Shown one piece after another: positions 8,241-22,427 of a DNA stretch of 64,000 bases. How positions within the stretch are numbered: the first letter of the stretch is position 1; every line of letters begins with the position of its first letter. Location: contig JACDUA010000014.1 in NCBI GenBank assembly GCA_013519935.1, forward strand, positions 1-64,000, in the 5' to 3' direction. The notes beneath the pieces are model-generated. The model saw only the letters and a program-made list of their open reading frames with translations, did no database searches and was not told the origin of the DNA. The position numbers and the translations under genes were made by a program. The DNA comes from Ectothiorhodospiraceae bacterium WFHF3C12 (GTDB lineage: Bacteria > Pseudomonadota > Gammaproteobacteria > Nitrococcales > Nitrococcaceae).

Positions 8241-10323
8241 CGACGGCGTCCAGGCGCTACTCATCGAGCTCGGCACCGAGGAGCTGCCGCCGACGGCTCT
8301 GCGCCAGCTGCGCGATGCCCTGGCCGCTGGTATCGAGCAGGGGTTCGCCCAGCGGGAGGTCGCTCACGGCGACGTGAGGCGCTTTGCCAGCCCCCGTCGC
8401 CTGGGCCTTCGCATCGACGCCGTGCCGTGTCGCCAGCCGGACCGGATCGTCGAGCGCAGGGGTCCGGCGGTGGCTGCCGCCTTCGACGACGACGGCAATC
8501 CCACGAAGGCCGCGGAAGGCTTTGCCCGATCCTGCGGGGTAGCCGTCTCGGAGCTGGAAACCCTGCCGGATGACAAGGGCCCGCGCCTGGGCTACCGGGC
8601 CACGCAGCCCGGCCAGACCATCGGCGAGCTGCTACCGGAAGTCCTCGACCAGGCGCTGCAGCGGCTGCCGATACCCAAACGCATGCGCTGGGGACGCTCC
8701 CGCGCGGAGTTCGTCCGTCCCGTGCACTGGTTGGTGGTGCTGCACGGCGATGCCGTGCTGCCCATGCGACAGCTGGATGCCGAAGCGGGCCGCGAGACGC
8801 GTGGTCACCGGTTCATGGCGCCCGGGCGTATCGCCCTGAGCCACGCCGACGAGTACGAGGGACGCCTGCGCGAGGAAGGCCGCGTAATCGCCGATATGGA
8901 CGCACGCCGCCAGGAGGTCGAGCGGCAAGTGCACGCGCTGGCGGCCGAGCTCGGCGGCGAGGTCGTGGCGGACGACGCTCTGCTCGACGAGGTCTCCGCG
9001 CTGGTGGAGTGGCCCGTGGCGCTGGCCGGGCGTTTCGACGAACGTTTCCTGGAGGTGCCGGCCGAGGCACTGATATCCAGCATGCAGGGGCATCAGAAAT
9101 GCTTCCCCGTAAGGGACCGGGATGGGGCCCTGCTGCCGGTTTTCATTACCGTCTCCAACATCGAGAGCCGCGCTCCCGAGCGGGTCGTCGAGGGCAACGA
9201 ACGCGTGATCCGGCCCAGGCTGGCCGATGCCGCCTTTTTCTGGGAGCAGGACCGGCGCCGGCCTTTGGCGCAGCGGCTGGACGGGCTCAAGCGGGTGCTG
9301 TTCCAGAAGCAGCTGGGCAGCGTCTACGAAAAGAGCGAGCGGGTGGCCGGGCTCTGCGGCTACCTGGCGGAGGGCCTGGGCGGCATCCCCGCGGCCGAGG
9401 CCCGGCGCTCCGGTTGGCTGAGCAAGTGCGATCTGGCCACGGAGATGGTCGGCGAGTTCCCGGAGCTGCAGGGTATCATGGGCCATTATTACGCCGTCCA
9501 CGACGGTGAGGCGGCGGCGGTAGCAGACGCACTCGAAGCTCAGTACAGGCCGCGTTTCGGCGGTGACGAAACGGCGGCCGGGCGCTGCGGCCAGATACTG
9601 GCCATCGCGGACCGGGCCGACACGCTGGTCGGCATTTTCGCCGCCCTTGGCGCACCCTCGGGCGCCAAGGACCCCTTCGCGCTTCGCCGGGCGGCCCTGG
9701 GCCTGGTACGCACCATCATCGAGCGCGGCCTGGACGTGGATCTGCGGGACCTGCTGGAGCAGGCGGCGACCGCCATGCCGGCGACGCTGGATGCCAGGGC
9801 GCAGGTGGAGCCGGTGCTGAGCTTCTGCTTCGAGCGCCTGCGCGCCTACTATCAGGATCAGGGCGTAGCGCCGGAGGTTTTCGAGGCCGTGGCTGCGCTG
9901 CGGCCGGTGCGCCCCCTGGACTTCGATGCCCGGGTTCGGGCCTGCCAGCGATTCCTGGACCTGCCGGAGGCCGAAAGCCTCACGGCGGCGAACAAGCGCA
10001 TCCGCAACATTCTCCGCCGCGCCGACAGCGCGGACCTCGGCGAGGGCTACCGCGAGGGGGAGCTGGCAGAGGCCGCGGAGCAGGCGCTGGCCCGGGAGCT
10101 CGGCGAGGTGGCCGCCCGGGTGGAAGACCTGATCGCCGAACGCGCCTACGCCCAGGCACTGGAATCCCTGGCGGGACTGCGCGAATCCATCGACCGGTTC
10201 TTCGACGAGATCATGGTCATGGCGCAGGAGCAGCGGACACGCGCGAACCGGCTGGGCCTGCTCGCGGAGATCGATCGGCTCTTCAGCGCCATCGCCGACA
10301 TCTCGCAGCTGCCGGGGCGCTGA
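8233..10323 (+). CDS. glyS: Glycyl-tRNA synthetase beta subunit
   Basis: The 696-residue beta subunit, which provides tRNA recognition for the GlyQ catalytic subunit. The N-terminus ([22 protein letters not shown]) is the family signature, and the internal [20 protein letters not shown] and [15 protein letters not shown] blocks are highly conserved. The C-terminal part has an HD-like region followed by an anticodon-binding helical domain of the arginyl-synthetase kind. The start overlaps the end of glyQ and the stop lies 9 bp before gmhB. Confidence 0.97.
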   Translation: MADDGVQALLIELGTEELPPTALRQLRDALAAGIEQGFAQREVAHGDVRRFASPRRLGLRIDAVPCRQPDRIVERRGPAVAAAFDDDGNPTKAAEGFARSCGVAVSELETLPDDKGPRLGYRATQPGQTIGELLPEVLDQALQRLPIPKRMRWGRSRAEFVRPVHWLVVLHGDAVLPMRQLDAEAGRETRGHRFMAPGRIALSHADEYEGRLREEGRVIADMDARRQEVERQVHALAAELGGEVVADDALLDEVSALVEWPVALAGRFDERFLEVPAEALISSMQGHQKCFPVRDRDGALLPVFITVSNIESRAPERVVEGNERVIRPRLADAAFFWEQDRRRPLAQRLDGLKRVLFQKQLGSVYEKSERVAGLCGYLAEGLGGIPAAEARRSGWLSKCDLATEMVGEFPELQGIMGHYYAVHDGEAAAVADALEAQYRPRFGGDETAAGRCGQILAIADRADTLVGIFAALGAPSGAKDPFALRRAALGLVRTIIERGLDVDLRDLLEQAATAMPATLDARAQVEPVLSFCFERLRAYYQDQGVAPEVFEAVAALRPVRPLDFDARVRACQRFLDLPEAESLTAANKRIRNILRRADSADLGEGYREGELAEAAEQALARELGEVAARVEDLIAERAYAQALESLAGLRESIDRFFDEIMVMAQEQRTRANRLGLLAEIDRLFSAIADISQLPGR

Positions 10324-10332
10324 AGCGACGCC

Positions 10333-10893
10333 ATGAAGCTCGTGGTTCTCGACCGCGATGGCGTGATCAATCGGGATTCCAGCGCATACATCAAGGGTCC
10401 CGGCGAGTGGGAGCCGCTGCCCGGTTCGCTGGACGCCATCGCACGGCTCACCGCACGTGGCTTCACGGTCGTGGTGTGTACCAATCAGTCCGGCCTCGCG
10501 CGGGGACTATTCGACACGGCGGATCTAGCCCGCATCCATGGCCGCATGGACTCGGCCGTGCGCGCCGCCGGCGGGCGTCTCTCCGGCATCTACGTCTGTC
10601 CCCATGGTCCCGACGACGGCTGCCGGTGCCGCAAGCCCGAATCGGGTCTGCTCGAGGCGGTGGGGCGGCGTTTGGGCGTGAGCCTGGCGGGGGTGCCGGT
10701 GATCGGTGACAGTGCCCGGGACCTGGAGGCGGCCCGGCGCGCCGGCGCCAGGCCCATTCTGGTTCTCACCGGCAACGGCCGCCGCACCCTGGCCGCCGGT
10801 AACGCGGCGGGCATCGAACACTATACGGACCTGAGCGCCGCCGTGGACCAGCTGATCGAGGAGGCAGGGAACGTTGACAGCGAAGCCCCGTAG
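10333..10893 (+). CDS. gmhB: D-glycero-beta-D-manno-heptose-1,7-bisphosphate 7-phosphatase
   Basis: A HAD-family phosphatase that removes the 7-phosphate in the ADP-heptose pathway for the lipopolysaccharide core. The nucleophile motif is LDRDGVIN and motif II is VCTNQSGLARG. The zinc loop is CPHGPDDGCRCRKPESG, with the four-cysteine/histidine pattern typical of GmhB. Motif IV is IGDSARDLEAARRAG. Length is 186 residues, as expected. It lies between glyS and a PlsC-type acyltransferase and overlaps the latter by about 20 bp. This order is common in gammaproteobacteria. Confidence 0.93.
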   Translation: MKLVVLDRDGVINRDSSAYIKGPGEWEPLPGSLDAIARLTARGFTVVVCTNQSGLARGLFDTADLARIHGRMDSAVRAAGGRLSGIYVCPHGPDDGCRCRKPESGLLEAVGRRLGVSLAGVPVIGDSARDLEAARRAGARPILVLTGNGRRTLAAGNAAGIEHYTDLSAAVDQLIEEAGNVDSEAP

Positions 10894-11623
10894 AATACGC
10901 GGACTGCTTTTCGAGGTCGCCATCGCCATCGGCGTCTTCATCTGGGGACCACTATCGCTGCTGACCACCCCGTTTTCCTACCGGGTGCGTTACTGGTTCG
11001 TGCTGCGGTGGTGCGTGTATGTCATGTGGCTGCTGCGGGTGCTGTGCGGGGTCCGTATCGAGGCCGAAGGCACGGAGAACATCCCGGCGACCGCCGGCGT
11101 GGTCATGTGCAAGCACCAGTCCACGTGGGAAACGCTGGCGCTGCCGTTCTGGTTCCATCCCCTGACCTGGGTGCTCAAGCGCGAAGTCATCCGCCTGCCG
11201 GTCTTCGGATGGGCGCTCGCGCTGCTGGAGCCAATCGCCATTGACCGCGGCAGCCGCCATCGCGCGTTCCAGCAGGTAGTCGAGCAGGGGCGGGCACGGC
11301 TGGATCTGGACCGGTGGGTGGCGGTATTTCCGGAAGGCACGCGCGTGCCGGCGGGCTATCGCGGCCGTTACCTGCCGGGCGCCGCCTTCCTGGCAAGCAG
11401 GACCGGCCGGCCGGTGGTCCCTGTGGCGCACAACGCCGGCGAACACTGGCCGCGTCGGCGGGTCGCGAAGATCCCGGGCGTCATCCGCGTGCGCATCGGC
11501 CCGGCCATCGATAGCCAGGGGAAGAAACCGGCGGCACTCATGCAGGAAGTGGAGGCCTGGATCGAGGCCCAGATGCCGGAGATCTCGGACTTCGGCTACC
11601 CGGGGACCCTTCACGAGCCCTGA
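10874..11623 (+). CDS. plsC: 1-acyl-sn-glycerol-3-phosphate acyltransferase (PlsC family)
   Basis: A membrane-associated acyltransferase of about 249 residues that probably acylates lysophosphatidic acid. A hydrophobic N-terminal segment (LFEVAIAIGVFIWGPLSLL) is followed by the acyltransferase blocks. Block I is KHQSTWE, with Glu where HX4D enzymes usually have Asp; I recall this variant from related gammaproteobacterial proteins. Block III is FPEGTR and the last block is RPVVPVAHNAG. The proposed start is TTG 10874, inside the end of gmhB, with a GAGG-rich stretch upstream. A gene_symbol beyond the family level is not certain. Confidence 0.85.
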   Translation: MTAKPRRIRGLLFEVAIAIGVFIWGPLSLLTTPFSYRVRYWFVLRWCVYVMWLLRVLCGVRIEAEGTENIPATAGVVMCKHQSTWETLALPFWFHPLTWVLKREVIRLPVFGWALALLEPIAIDRGSRHRAFQQVVEQGRARLDLDRWVAVFPEGTRVPAGYRGRYLPGAAFLASRTGRPVVPVAHNAGEHWPRRRVAKIPGVIRVRIGPAIDSQGKKPAALMQEVEAWIEAQMPEISDFGYPGTLHEP

Positions 11624-11702
11624 TCGCTGGCCGAGTCAGCCAGGCGCCAACGTCGGCGCCCAGCGACTCCGGCGGCCCGGCGAAACCGGGCGCCCGAAAC
11701 GA

Positions 11703-15219
<3,517 letters not shown>

Positions 15220-15251
15220 TCACGATCCCACGGTCCCCGACCGGCATGCTC

Positions 15252-16352
15252 CTACAGCCGCATGGGCATAACGACATACTTGTCAGCGGTATTCCCCCTC
15301 CCGCGGATCAGCGCGCTGCTGTTGGCGTCCGTCAGCGCCACGTCCACCTGCTCCTCGTCCACCGCTGCCAACGCGTCGAGCATGTAGCTGGCGTTGAAAC
15401 CCACCTCCAGGGCCGGACCGTCATAGCCGGCGCTGACTTCTTCTTCCGCCTCTTCCTGTTCCGGATTGTTGGACTGGATGATCAACCGGTTCTCATCCAC
15501 CACGAACCGAACGCCCCGGTACTTCTCGTTGGACAAGATGGACGCGCGTACCAGCGCCTGGCGCAACGTTTCCCGATCGAGAGCCACCACGTACCCCCCC
15601 TCTTCGGGAATAACCCGCTGGTAATCCGGAAACCGGCCGTCAATCAGCTTCGAGGTGAATCGCAGCTCCGGCAGGGCAACCCGCACGTGATTCTCGCCCA
15701 GCTCCACGTGGACGCTGTCGTCACTGTGATCCAGCAGGCGCAGCAGCTCCTGCACGCCCTTGCGGGGCACGATCACCTGCTTCGGCTCACTCATGTCCAG
15801 CGACTGCTGCATCGTCGACAATGCCAGCCGGTGACCATCCGTCGCGACGGCACGCAATCCCGTGGGCTCCAGCTCCAGCAACAATCCGTTGAGGTAGTAA
15901 CGCACGTCCTGCAACGCCATGGAGAAATGCGTCTTGTCGATGAGGCGGCGTAGCGCGGACTGGGAAAGCTCCAGACCGTGCACGTCGCCGATCTCCTCCA
16001 CCGTCGGGAAATCCCCGGCCGGAAGCGTAGCCAGCGTGAATCGGCTCTGAGCTGCCCTGACCACCGCGCGGTCACCCTGAACGGTAAGCTCCACCCGGGC
16101 GGTGTCGGGCAGGTTGCGGACGATATCCACCAGCTTCCGTGCCGGCACGGTGATCTGCCCGGCCTCCGCACCCTCGACCGGTGTCCCCGCGCGCAGCTCC
16201 ACCTCCAGGTCCGTAGCGGTGATGTTGAGATGGTCCCCGTCCACGTCCAGCAGCACGTTGGACAGAACCGGCAGGGTCTGACGGCGTTCCACCACCCCGA
16301 TCACTGCCTGCAGCGGTTTCAGTAGCGCCTGGCGTTCCAGTTCGAATCGCAT
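15252..16352 (-). CDS. dnaN: DNA polymerase III sliding clamp, beta subunit
   Basis: A homodimeric ring that tethers the replicative polymerase to DNA. The 366-residue length and three repeated clamp folds fit. Recognisable words are MRFELERQALLKPLQ at the start, LPVLSNVLLDVDGDHL, ATDGHRLA in the middle domain, RFPDYQRVIPEEGG, and the C-terminal KYVVMPMRL. It lies downstream of the probable origin in the leftward dnaA-dnaN-recF-gyrB set. Confidence 0.98.
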   Translation of the reverse strand: MRFELERQALLKPLQAVIGVVERRQTLPVLSNVLLDVDGDHLNITATDLEVELRAGTPVEGAEAGQITVPARKLVDIVRNLPDTARVELTVQGDRAVVRAAQSRFTLATLPAGDFPTVEEIGDVHGLELSQSALRRLIDKTHFSMALQDVRYYLNGLLLELEPTGLRAVATDGHRLALSTMQQSLDMSEPKQVIVPRKGVQELLRLLDHSDDSVHVELGENHVRVALPELRFTSKLIDGRFPDYQRVIPEEGGYVVALDRETLRQALVRASILSNEKYRGVRFVVDENRLIIQSNNPEQEEAEEEVSAGYDGPALEVGFNASYMLDALAAVDEEQVDVALTDANSSALIRGRGNTADKYVVMPMRL

Positions 16353-16589
16353 GGCTCCACGAGGCTCCTATGCCTGGTTTTAGATTTAATCTTTTAAATA
16401 CCCTGTTATCCCTTATTGGGGCGCGGCCCCCAGTGGGGATAACTCCTGTTAGCCCGGAACATTCAGAATCTTACGACATCCCCATCCTGTTACCGTAACC
16501 CGTAGCGACAGGTGTGCTCGCTGAGGACAGCCTGTGGACGAATCCCGGCCAGCCGGAGCGGCCACCGTTTGAGGACAGGTTTTCCACAG
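16353..16589. other. Probable chromosomal origin of replication (oriC)
   Basis: This 237-bp gap between dnaA and dnaN contains an AT-rich tract (about 16380-16400, TTTAATCTTTTAAATA) that could be the unwinding element. Several DnaA-box-like 9-mers are near TTATCCACA: TTATCCCTT at 16406-16414, TGGGGATAA at 16434-16442, TGTGGACGA at 16533-16541 and TTTTCCACA at 16580-16588. None is a perfect box here; one perfect box lies on the other side of dnaA. Position and AT content support the origin, but box quality is modest. Confidence 0.6.
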
Positions 16590-17927
16590 CTAACTCGACA
16601 GGGTTCTCAACAGGATGGCGTAATCCTCCGACATACGCGTATCCGCCTCCATGAGCTCGGCGACCTTTCGGCAGGCGTGGAGCACCGTGGTGTGGTCGCG
16701 CCCGCCGAACGCGTCCCCGATCTCCGGGAGGCTATGGTTCGTCAGCTCTTTCGCCAGGGCCATGGCCATCTGTCGCGGGCGCGTAATCGAACGGCTGCGC
16801 CGTTTCGAGAGCAGATCCGCGACACGCATCTTGTAGTACTCGGCCACCGTTTTCTGGATATTCTCGATGGTCACCAGCTTGTCCTGCAGCGCCAGCAGAT
16901 CGCGCAGGGCGTTCTTGGTGAAATCCACCGTAATGCTCTGGCCGGTGAACTGGGCATTGGCGATGACCCGCCGCAGTGCCCCTTCCAGCTCGCGGATATT
17001 GGATCGAATGCGCTTGGCGATAAAGAACGCCACCTCGTCCGGCAGGTCCACCCCCTCCTGGCTCGCCTTGCTCATGAGGATGGCTACGCGCGTCTCGAGC
17101 TCCGGCGGCTCGATGGCCACCGTGAGCCCCCAGCCGAAGCGCGACTTCAGCCGCTCCTCCAGCCCGCTGACCTCTTTGGGGTAGCGGTCACAGGTCATGA
17201 CCACCTGCTGCTGCCCTTCAAGCAGGGCATTGAAGGTGTGGAAGAATTCTTCCTGCGAGCGCTCCTTGCCGGCGAAGAACTGGATGTCGTCGATGAGCAG
17301 TGCGTCCACTCCCCGGTAGTAGCGCTTGAACTCGTTGATGGCGTTGTGCTGCAGCGCCTTGACCATGTCCGCGACGAATCGCTCGGAGTGCAGGTACAGC
17401 ACCTGCGCGTCGGGCTTGCCCTGGACCAGCCGGTTGCCGATGGCGTGCATGAGATGGGTCTTGCCCAGCCCCACGCCGCCGTAGATGAACAGCGGGTTGT
17501 AGGCTCCGCCGGGGTTGGCGACCACCTGGGTGCTGGCCGCCCGTGCCAGCTGGTTGGATTTGCCCTCCACGAAGGTGTCGAAGGTGAAGTTGGGATTGAG
17601 GGAGCTCGCCGACGGTTTGTTCGCGGCCTTTGCCGGCGCCTCGCTGCGGGGCTTGACGGCGGCCGCGGGCTTCGGCGCACCGGCGCTGTTACCGATCTCG
17701 AGCGTCAACCGCGGTGGGTCCTGGGGCCGCAGCTGCTCCAGGTATGTCTCGATACGACCGGCGAAATGCTCCTTCACCCAGTCCAGGACGAACCGGTTGG
17801 GTGCGAACAGCCGCAGGGCCTCGCCATCCTCTTCCGCCTGCAACGGCCGGATCCAGGTGTTCATCTGCTGATCCGGGAGCTCGCGCTCCAGGCGCTGCAG
17901 GCACCCTTGCCATAGGGACTCGGCCAC
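16590..17927 (-). CDS. dnaA: Chromosomal replication initiator protein DnaA
   Basis: The AAA+ ATPase that binds DnaA boxes and opens oriC. Domain I is seen at the N-terminus ([25 protein letters not shown]), then a proline/alanine-rich linker. The AAA+ domain has Walker [11 protein letters not shown] and Walker [13 protein letters not shown]. The DNA-binding signature is [20 protein letters not shown] chose GTG 17927 because CAGGAG lies 7 nt upstream and the reading begins MAESLWQ (445 residues); a longer open frame would add 37 unrelated residues. Confidence 0.97.
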   Translation of the reverse strand: MAESLWQGCLQRLERELPDQQMNTWIRPLQAEEDGEALRLFAPNRFVLDWVKEHFAGRIETYLEQLRPQDPPRLTLEIGNSAGAPKPAAAVKPRSEAPAKAANKPSASSLNPNFTFDTFVEGKSNQLARAASTQVVANPGGAYNPLFIYGGVGLGKTHLMHAIGNRLVQGKPDAQVLYLHSERFVADMVKALQHNAINEFKRYYRGVDALLIDDIQFFAGKERSQEEFFHTFNALLEGQQQVVMTCDRYPKEVSGLEERLKSRFGWGLTVAIEPPELETRVAILMSKASQEGVDLPDEVAFFIAKRIRSNIRELEGALRRVIANAQFTGQSITVDFTKNALRDLLALQDKLVTIENIQKTVAEYYKMRVADLLSKRRSRSITRPRQMAMALAKELTNHSLPEIGDAFGGRDHTTVLHACRKVAELMEADTRMSEDYAILLRTLSS

Positions 17928-17989
17928 TACCGGACTCCTGACTGAAAATGCGAGGAATAGGTTCGGCAGTCTATACCCCGTGAGCGGAG

Positions 17990-17998
17990 TTATCCACA
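17990..17998 (+). promoter_or_regulatory. Consensus DnaA box upstream of dnaA
   Basis: TTATCCACA is a perfect DnaA box in the gap between dnaA and rpmH. It is 62 bp upstream of the dnaA start, where it could serve autoregulation of dnaA or origin function. Confidence 0.75.
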
Positions 17999-18020
17999 GG
18001 ACCGGCTCGGCGCGTGCAAA

Positions 18021-18050
18021 TTGACAGCGGGGCGGCAATCAAAGTAAATT
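18021..18050 (+). promoter_or_regulatory. Sigma-70 promoter of rpmH
   Basis: A perfect -35 hexamer, TTGACA (18021-18026), is followed after 18 bp by TAAATT (18045-18050). It lies about 90 bp before rpmH and would drive rpmH-rnpA-yidD-yidC. Confidence 0.65.
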
Positions 18051-18136
18051 CGCCGGCTCAGTTTCGCCCGCCCATCCGGGCGGCGCCCCCCTTGCATCCG
18101 GCTGGGTAGGCCGGGAAAACGAGAACGGGTACGGTC

Positions 18137-18271
18137 ATGAAGAGGACGTTTCAACCGAGCGTGATCCGCCGGAAGCGCATCCACGGCTTCCGCGCGCGCA
18201 TGGCAACCAAGAATGGCCGGCAGGTGCTCAAGCGTCGCCGTGCCAAGGGTCGTGCGCAGCTGACGCCGTAA
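18137..18271 (+). CDS. rpmH: 50S ribosomal protein L34
   Basis: A 44-residue, strongly basic ribosomal protein beginning [20 protein letters not shown] and ending [10 protein letters not shown], the canonical L34 sequence and length. It opens the rpmH-rnpA-yidD-yidC-mnmE series, which diverges from dnaA across a 209-bp gap, the usual arrangement near proteobacterial origins. Confidence 0.98.
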   Translation: MKRTFQPSVIRRKRIHGFRARMATKNGRQVLKRRRAKGRAQLTP

Positions 18272-18272
18272 C

Positions 18273-18662
18273 TTGGGGCAGCCGGGGGACAGCGAGGGCG
18301 GCCGTGGCTATCCGCGACGCGCGCGGCTGACCCGCCCCGCGCAATTCCAGCGGGTTTTCCGCGGGGCCCAGCGATACGGCGACCGCTATTTCACCATCCT
18401 GGCAAAGCCCAACGACGAGACCCTCGCCCGCCTTGGGCTGGCGGTCTCGAAGAAGGTTTCCGGGCGGGCCGTGGTCCGTAACAGAATCAAGCGGCTGGTG
18501 CGCGAGTCATTCCGGCATCACTTGGCGGCAATCCCATCCCGGGACTTCGTGGTGATCGCCAAGCCACCGGCCGCCAAGGCGAGCAACCGTGAGCTGACAC
18601 AGGCTCTGGAACGGCAATGGCAACGTATTCAGGCATCCCCGGCGCAACGCTGCGAACGCTGA
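18273..18662 (+). CDS. rnpA: Ribonuclease P protein component
   Basis: The protein subunit that helps the RNase P RNA cut 5' leaders from precursor tRNAs. The family motif is [12 protein letters not shown], with [13 protein letters not shown] just before it and [13 protein letters not shown] near the N-terminus. I use TTG 18273, directly after the rpmH stop (129 residues). It gives the only standard-like start before the conserved part, but no clear ribosome site precedes it. The end overlaps yidD by about 45 bp. Confidence 0.93.
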   Translation: MGQPGDSEGGRGYPRRARLTRPAQFQRVFRGAQRYGDRYFTILAKPNDETLARLGLAVSKKVSGRAVVRNRIKRLVRESFRHHLAAIPSRDFVVIAKPPAAKASNRELTQALERQWQRIQASPAQRCER

Positions 18663-18871
18663 TCCGCGGCTATCAGCTCACGCTGAGCCCGCTGCTGGGT
18701 CCGCGCTGCCGCTTTTTTCCGTCCTGTTCCGACTATGCCCTGGAGGCGCTGGAGCGTCATGGGGCAGGCTACGGCAGTTATCTGGCCGCGCGCAGGGTAC
18801 TGCGCTGCCATCCACTCAATCCCGGCGGGATCGACCCGGTCCCCGAGCCCAAAAGCGCAAAGGATTCCTGA
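18617..18871 (+). CDS. yidD: Membrane protein insertion efficiency factor YidD
   Basis: An 84-residue protein that assists YidC-dependent membrane insertion. The family motif [19 protein letters not shown] is present with its conserved cysteines, followed by [18 protein letters not shown]. It starts inside the end of rnpA and its stop codon overlaps the yidC start, so the genes are translationally coupled. Confidence 0.95.
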   Translation: MATYSGIPGATLRTLIRGYQLTLSPLLGPRCRFFPSCSDYALEALERHGAGYGSYLAARRVLRCHPLNPGGIDPVPEPKSAKDS

Positions 18872-20550
18872 TGGAGAACCTACGGCTGGTGCTCTTCCTC
18901 GCCCTCGGCGTCGTCCTGATGCTGATCTGGAGCGCCTGGCAGCAGGATTACGGCACGCCGCCGCCTCAGTCGACCACTGAGCAGGCCCCGGCCGGTAGCG
19001 CCGATGACGGGGCCAGCCCGGCCGCACCCGGGGCGGCGGCGCCCGCGGAAAGCACGCCTTCGACTGCCGCGCCGGGTTCCGGGGCTGGCGAGGGCGACGC
19101 CACCACCGATACCGCGGCCGAGGCGCGGGACGTTCGCGTTCTCACGGATTTGCTGGACGTAACTATCAGCACCGAGGGGGGCACCATCGTCAGCGCCAGG
19201 CTGCGCAAGCACCCTGTCTCCAACGACAATCCCGAGCCATTCCCCCTGCTGCACCGTAACGGCGACCTGTTCGTCGCCCAGTCGGGCCTGCTGGGCCGGG
19301 ACCGCCCGGCGCCGGACCACCAGGCGGTTTACAGCGCCGAGCGCACGGACTATCGGCTCCAGGAAGGCGATGACGAGGTCGTCGTGGCCCTGCGCTGGAG
19401 CTCCGGCGACGGGCTGACCGTCACCAAGCGCTACATCTTCCACCGCGACAGCTACGAGGTTGACCTGGAACACCGGGTCGCCAACGAGAGCGGAACCCCG
19501 TGGCAGGGCTATCAGTACGCTCAGCTGCGCCGGACGCCGCCCGAGGAGGAGGGCAACATCCTCCTGATCGGCGCGCGTTCCTATACCGGCGGCGTTATTT
19601 ACTCCCCGGAGGAGAAGTACGAGAAGTTCGGTTTCGACGACATGGCGGAAACGGCCCTCAACCGGGACGTGCGCAACGGCTGGGTGGCCATGATCCAGCA
19701 TTATTTCCTCGCCGCCTGGATACCCCCGCGAGACACCACCACGCGGTTCTATACCCGCGCGGCCGCGAATAGCCAGTACATCATCGGTCTGTCCTCGCCC
19801 TGGCAGACCGTCCAGCCGGGCGGCAGCACCGTGTTCAACGAGAAGCTCTTCGTCGGTCCCAAGGAGCAGGACCGGCTGGAGCAGGTGGCGCAGGGGCTGG
19901 AGCTCACCGTCGACTACGGCGTGCTGACGTTCATTTCCGGACCGCTGTTCTGGTTGCTGAACCTCATCCACGGCGTGGTAGGCAACTGGGGCTGGGCCAT
20001 CGTGCTGCTGACCCTGGGTATCAAGATCGTTTTCTATCCGCTGTCCGAGACCAGCTACCGCTCCATGGCCAAGATGCGCAAGCTGCAGCCGAAGATGCAG
20101 CAGCTCAAGGAGCGCTTCGGCGACGACAAGCAGAAGATGAACCAGGAGCTGATGCAGCTCTACCAGAAGGAGAAGATCAATCCCCTGGCCGGCTGCCTGC
20201 CCATCCTGATCCAGATCCCGGTATTCATTGCCCTGTACTGGGTGCTGCTGGAGAGCGCGGAGCTGCGTGCCGCGCCCTGGATCCTGTGGATCGATGACCT
20301 GTCCGTGCGCGATCCCTATTTCGTGCTGCCGCTGCTGATGGCACTGAGCATGTTCATCCAGCAGCGCATCAGCCCGGCGCCCATGGATCCGATTCAGCAG
20401 AAGGTCATGATGGCCCTGCCGGTCGTGTTCGGTTTCTTCTTCCTGTGGTTCCCCGCCGGTCTGGTCCTGTACTGGGTGGTCAACAACAGCCTGTCGATCC
20501 TCCAGCAGTGGCTCATCAACCGCCGGATGGAAGCCCAGGGTACGAAGTAG
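18871..20550 (+). CDS. yidC: Membrane protein insertase YidC
   Basis: The inner-membrane insertase of the Oxa1/Alb3 family. An N-terminal anchor ([17 protein letters not shown]) is followed by an Ala/Pro/Thr-rich linker and a large periplasmic beta-domain (about residues 85-330). The conserved core begins near [19 protein letters not shown]. Landmarks include the cytoplasmic hairpin [20 protein letters not shown], the helix [20 protein letters not shown] and the last segments [20 protein letters not shown]. The 559-residue length is typical of the gram-negative form. Confidence 0.98.
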   Translation: MENLRLVLFLALGVVLMLIWSAWQQDYGTPPPQSTTEQAPAGSADDGASPAAPGAAAPAESTPSTAAPGSGAGEGDATTDTAAEARDVRVLTDLLDVTISTEGGTIVSARLRKHPVSNDNPEPFPLLHRNGDLFVAQSGLLGRDRPAPDHQAVYSAERTDYRLQEGDDEVVVALRWSSGDGLTVTKRYIFHRDSYEVDLEHRVANESGTPWQGYQYAQLRRTPPEEEGNILLIGARSYTGGVIYSPEEKYEKFGFDDMAETALNRDVRNGWVAMIQHYFLAAWIPPRDTTTRFYTRAAANSQYIIGLSSPWQTVQPGGSTVFNEKLFVGPKEQDRLEQVAQGLELTVDYGVLTFISGPLFWLLNLIHGVVGNWGWAIVLLTLGIKIVFYPLSETSYRSMAKMRKLQPKMQQLKERFGDDKQKMNQELMQLYQKEKINPLAGCLPILIQIPVFIALYWVLLESAELRAAPWILWIDDLSVRDPYFVLPLLMALSMFIQQRISPAPMDPIQQKVMMALPVVFGFFFLWFPAGLVLYWVVNNSLSILQQWLINRRMEAQGTK

Positions 20551-20557
20551 GCCGGCC

Positions 20558-21904
20558 ATGACGCCGGCGGCCGATACCATCTGCGCCATCGCCACACCGG
20601 CGGGGCGCGGCGGTATCGGGGTGGTGCGCCTGTCGGGCCCGGCTACCGCTTCCATCGCTAGGGCGGTGCTGGGCACGCCGCCCCGGCCGCGCCACGCCCA
20701 TTACGCCGGATTCCGGGACGCGCGGGGCGAGGCCCTGGATTACGGCATCGCGCTGTATTTTCCCGCCCCCCACTCCTTCACCGGCGAGGACGTCCTCGAG
20801 CTCCAGGGTCACGGCGGCCCCGTGGTCCTGGACGCCCTGATGGCGCGCCTGACCGAGCTCGGCGCGCGACCGGCACGGCCGGGTGAGTTCTCCGAGCGGG
20901 CTTTCCTCAATGGCAAGCTGGATCTGGCCCAGGCCGAGGCCATTGCCGATCTCATCGATGCCGGCACGGCAGCCGGCGCCCGGGCGGCCCTGCATTCCCT
21001 GCAGGGTGAGTTCTCGGAGAGCGTCCATGCCCTGGTGGAAATGGTCACGGCCCTTCGGGTCTACGTGGAAGCCGCCATCGATTTCCCGGACGAGGAGATC
21101 GATTTCCTGGCCGATTCCGACGTGGGCGAGCGCCTCGCGGCCATCACCGATGAGCTGCGCCGGGTCCGCCACAGCGCCCGCCAGGGCCAGCTGCTGCGGG
21201 ATGGCATGAACCTGGCCATCGCCGGTGTCCCCAACGCGGGCAAGTCCAGCCTCCTGAACCGGCTCGCCGGCTTCGACGCGGCCATCGTCACGGACATCGC
21301 GGGGACCACGCGGGATACCCTGCGCGAGCGCATCCAGATCGACGGCATGCCGCTGCACGTGGTGGACACGGCCGGACTGCGCGAGACCGAGGATGTTATC
21401 GAGCGCGAGGGCGTGCGACGGGCCCGGGCCGCCATCGAGAGCGCGGATGCCGTGTTACTGGTCGTGGATGACGCCCGTGGCCTGGGAGCGGCGGAGCGCG
21501 ACATCCTGGCGGAGCTGTCAGCCGCCTTGCCGATGACGGTGGTGTTGAACAAGATCGATCTCACCGGCGGCGAACCGGGTGCGGCGACGCTGGACGGGCG
21601 TGCAGCGGTCCGAGTCAGTGCCGCCACGGGCGCGGGCCTCGATGCGTTGCGCGGCCACCTCAAGGCCCTGATGGGCTATACCGGCGAGGAGCACGGCATC
21701 ATCGCCCGGCGCCGGCACCTGGACGCCCTGGAGCGCGCCGCGGGCCATCTGGATGCTGCCGCCGCGCAGCTTGGTGCGGGCGCCGGCGAGCTCCTGGCGG
21801 AGGAGCTGCGCCTGGCGCAGGACGCGCTCGGCGAGATCACCGGCCGCATCAGCTCCGATGAGCTGCTCGGCAGGATCTTCTCCAGCTTCTGCATCGGCAA
21901 ATAA
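20558..21904 (+). CDS. mnmE: tRNA uridine-5-carboxymethylaminomethyl modification GTPase MnmE
   Basis: Works with MnmG to modify U34 in the anticodon of several tRNAs. The N-terminal folate-binding domain begins [20 protein letters not shown]. The G domain shows G1 [13 protein letters not shown]2 [11 protein letters not shown]3 [10 protein letters not shown] and G4 NKID. The C-terminus ends CIGK, the catalytic-cysteine signature of the family. Length is 448 residues. Its partner gene mnmG lies 2 kb downstream on the same strand. Confidence 0.98.
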   Translation: MTPAADTICAIATPAGRGGIGVVRLSGPATASIARAVLGTPPRPRHAHYAGFRDARGEALDYGIALYFPAPHSFTGEDVLELQGHGGPVVLDALMARLTELGARPARPGEFSERAFLNGKLDLAQAEAIADLIDAGTAAGARAALHSLQGEFSESVHALVEMVTALRVYVEAAIDFPDEEIDFLADSDVGERLAAITDELRRVRHSARQGQLLRDGMNLAIAGVPNAGKSSLLNRLAGFDAAIVTDIAGTTRDTLRERIQIDGMPLHVVDTAGLRETEDVIEREGVRRARAAIESADAVLLVVDDARGLGAAERDILAELSAALPMTVVLNKIDLTGGEPGAATLDGRAAVRVSAATGAGLDALRGHLKALMGYTGEEHGIIARRRHLDALERAAGHLDAAAAQLGAGAGELLAEELRLAQDALGEITGRISSDELLGRIFSSFCIGK

Positions 21905-22008
21905 CGGCGCCGGGCAAGGGAGCCCGGGGCCGCGGACCGAAGCCCCCTTCACTCCATCGATCGCGCCTGGGAACTCCGGCGCGCCCGCCGGAAGCGGTTC
22001 GGGCATCG

Positions 22009-22149
22009 CTAGTGGCGTTTCTCCTCGTCACGGATATGGCGAATAAAGAAACCGATGAAGAAACCGGCCATGCCGAGCATGAAAAGAATCACCGCCGCGC
22101 TCAGCCAGAAATCGGGGCGCGCGCGCACCAGTTCGAGAAACGACTCCAT
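22009..22149 (-). CDS. Small membrane protein (DUF3149-like)
   Basis: A 46-residue protein with one central hydrophobic helix (LSAAVILFMLGMAGFFIGFF) followed by a basic/acidic tail (RHIRDEEKRH). The pattern ILFMLGMAGFFI-FFIR resembles DUF3149, a family of tiny proteobacterial membrane proteins of unknown function. It reads opposite to mnmE and converges on it. The start is ATG 22149. Confidence 0.65.
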   Translation of the reverse strand: MESFLELVRARPDFWLSAAVILFMLGMAGFFIGFFIRHIRDEEKRH

Positions 22150-22427
22150 GACGCGTCTCCTGAAGGCGAAAGTGACGTCCTGCCCTTCAGGATAGCCGGT
22201 GGCGCCGGGTCGGCCACCTCATGCACACCCGGCCCGGGCTGTGGCCGTCCCGGGCGTTGGCAGGGGTAGCGGCGGATCGGCGCCTGAATGTCGGCAAATA
22301 CCGCGAGGCGGCCCAGCTGACAGCCCGGCGGCGCGAGGAATGAGCGAGACGCCGGCGCCGGCGTGACAAAGCCCGCCTCCATGCGCCGGGCGCGGATCGC
22401 GCCCTGAACAGCGGGTTCCGCACGCGG

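Noticed and set aside
11640-11700. GC-rich hairpins between plsC and gyrB as a terminator
   Set aside because: Stems such as GCCCGG/CCGGGC are present, but no T run follows on either strand, so the call was not made.
18880-20676. 598-codon open frame on the minus strand opposite yidC
   Set aside because: It is an antisense shadow of yidC with no recognisable domain.
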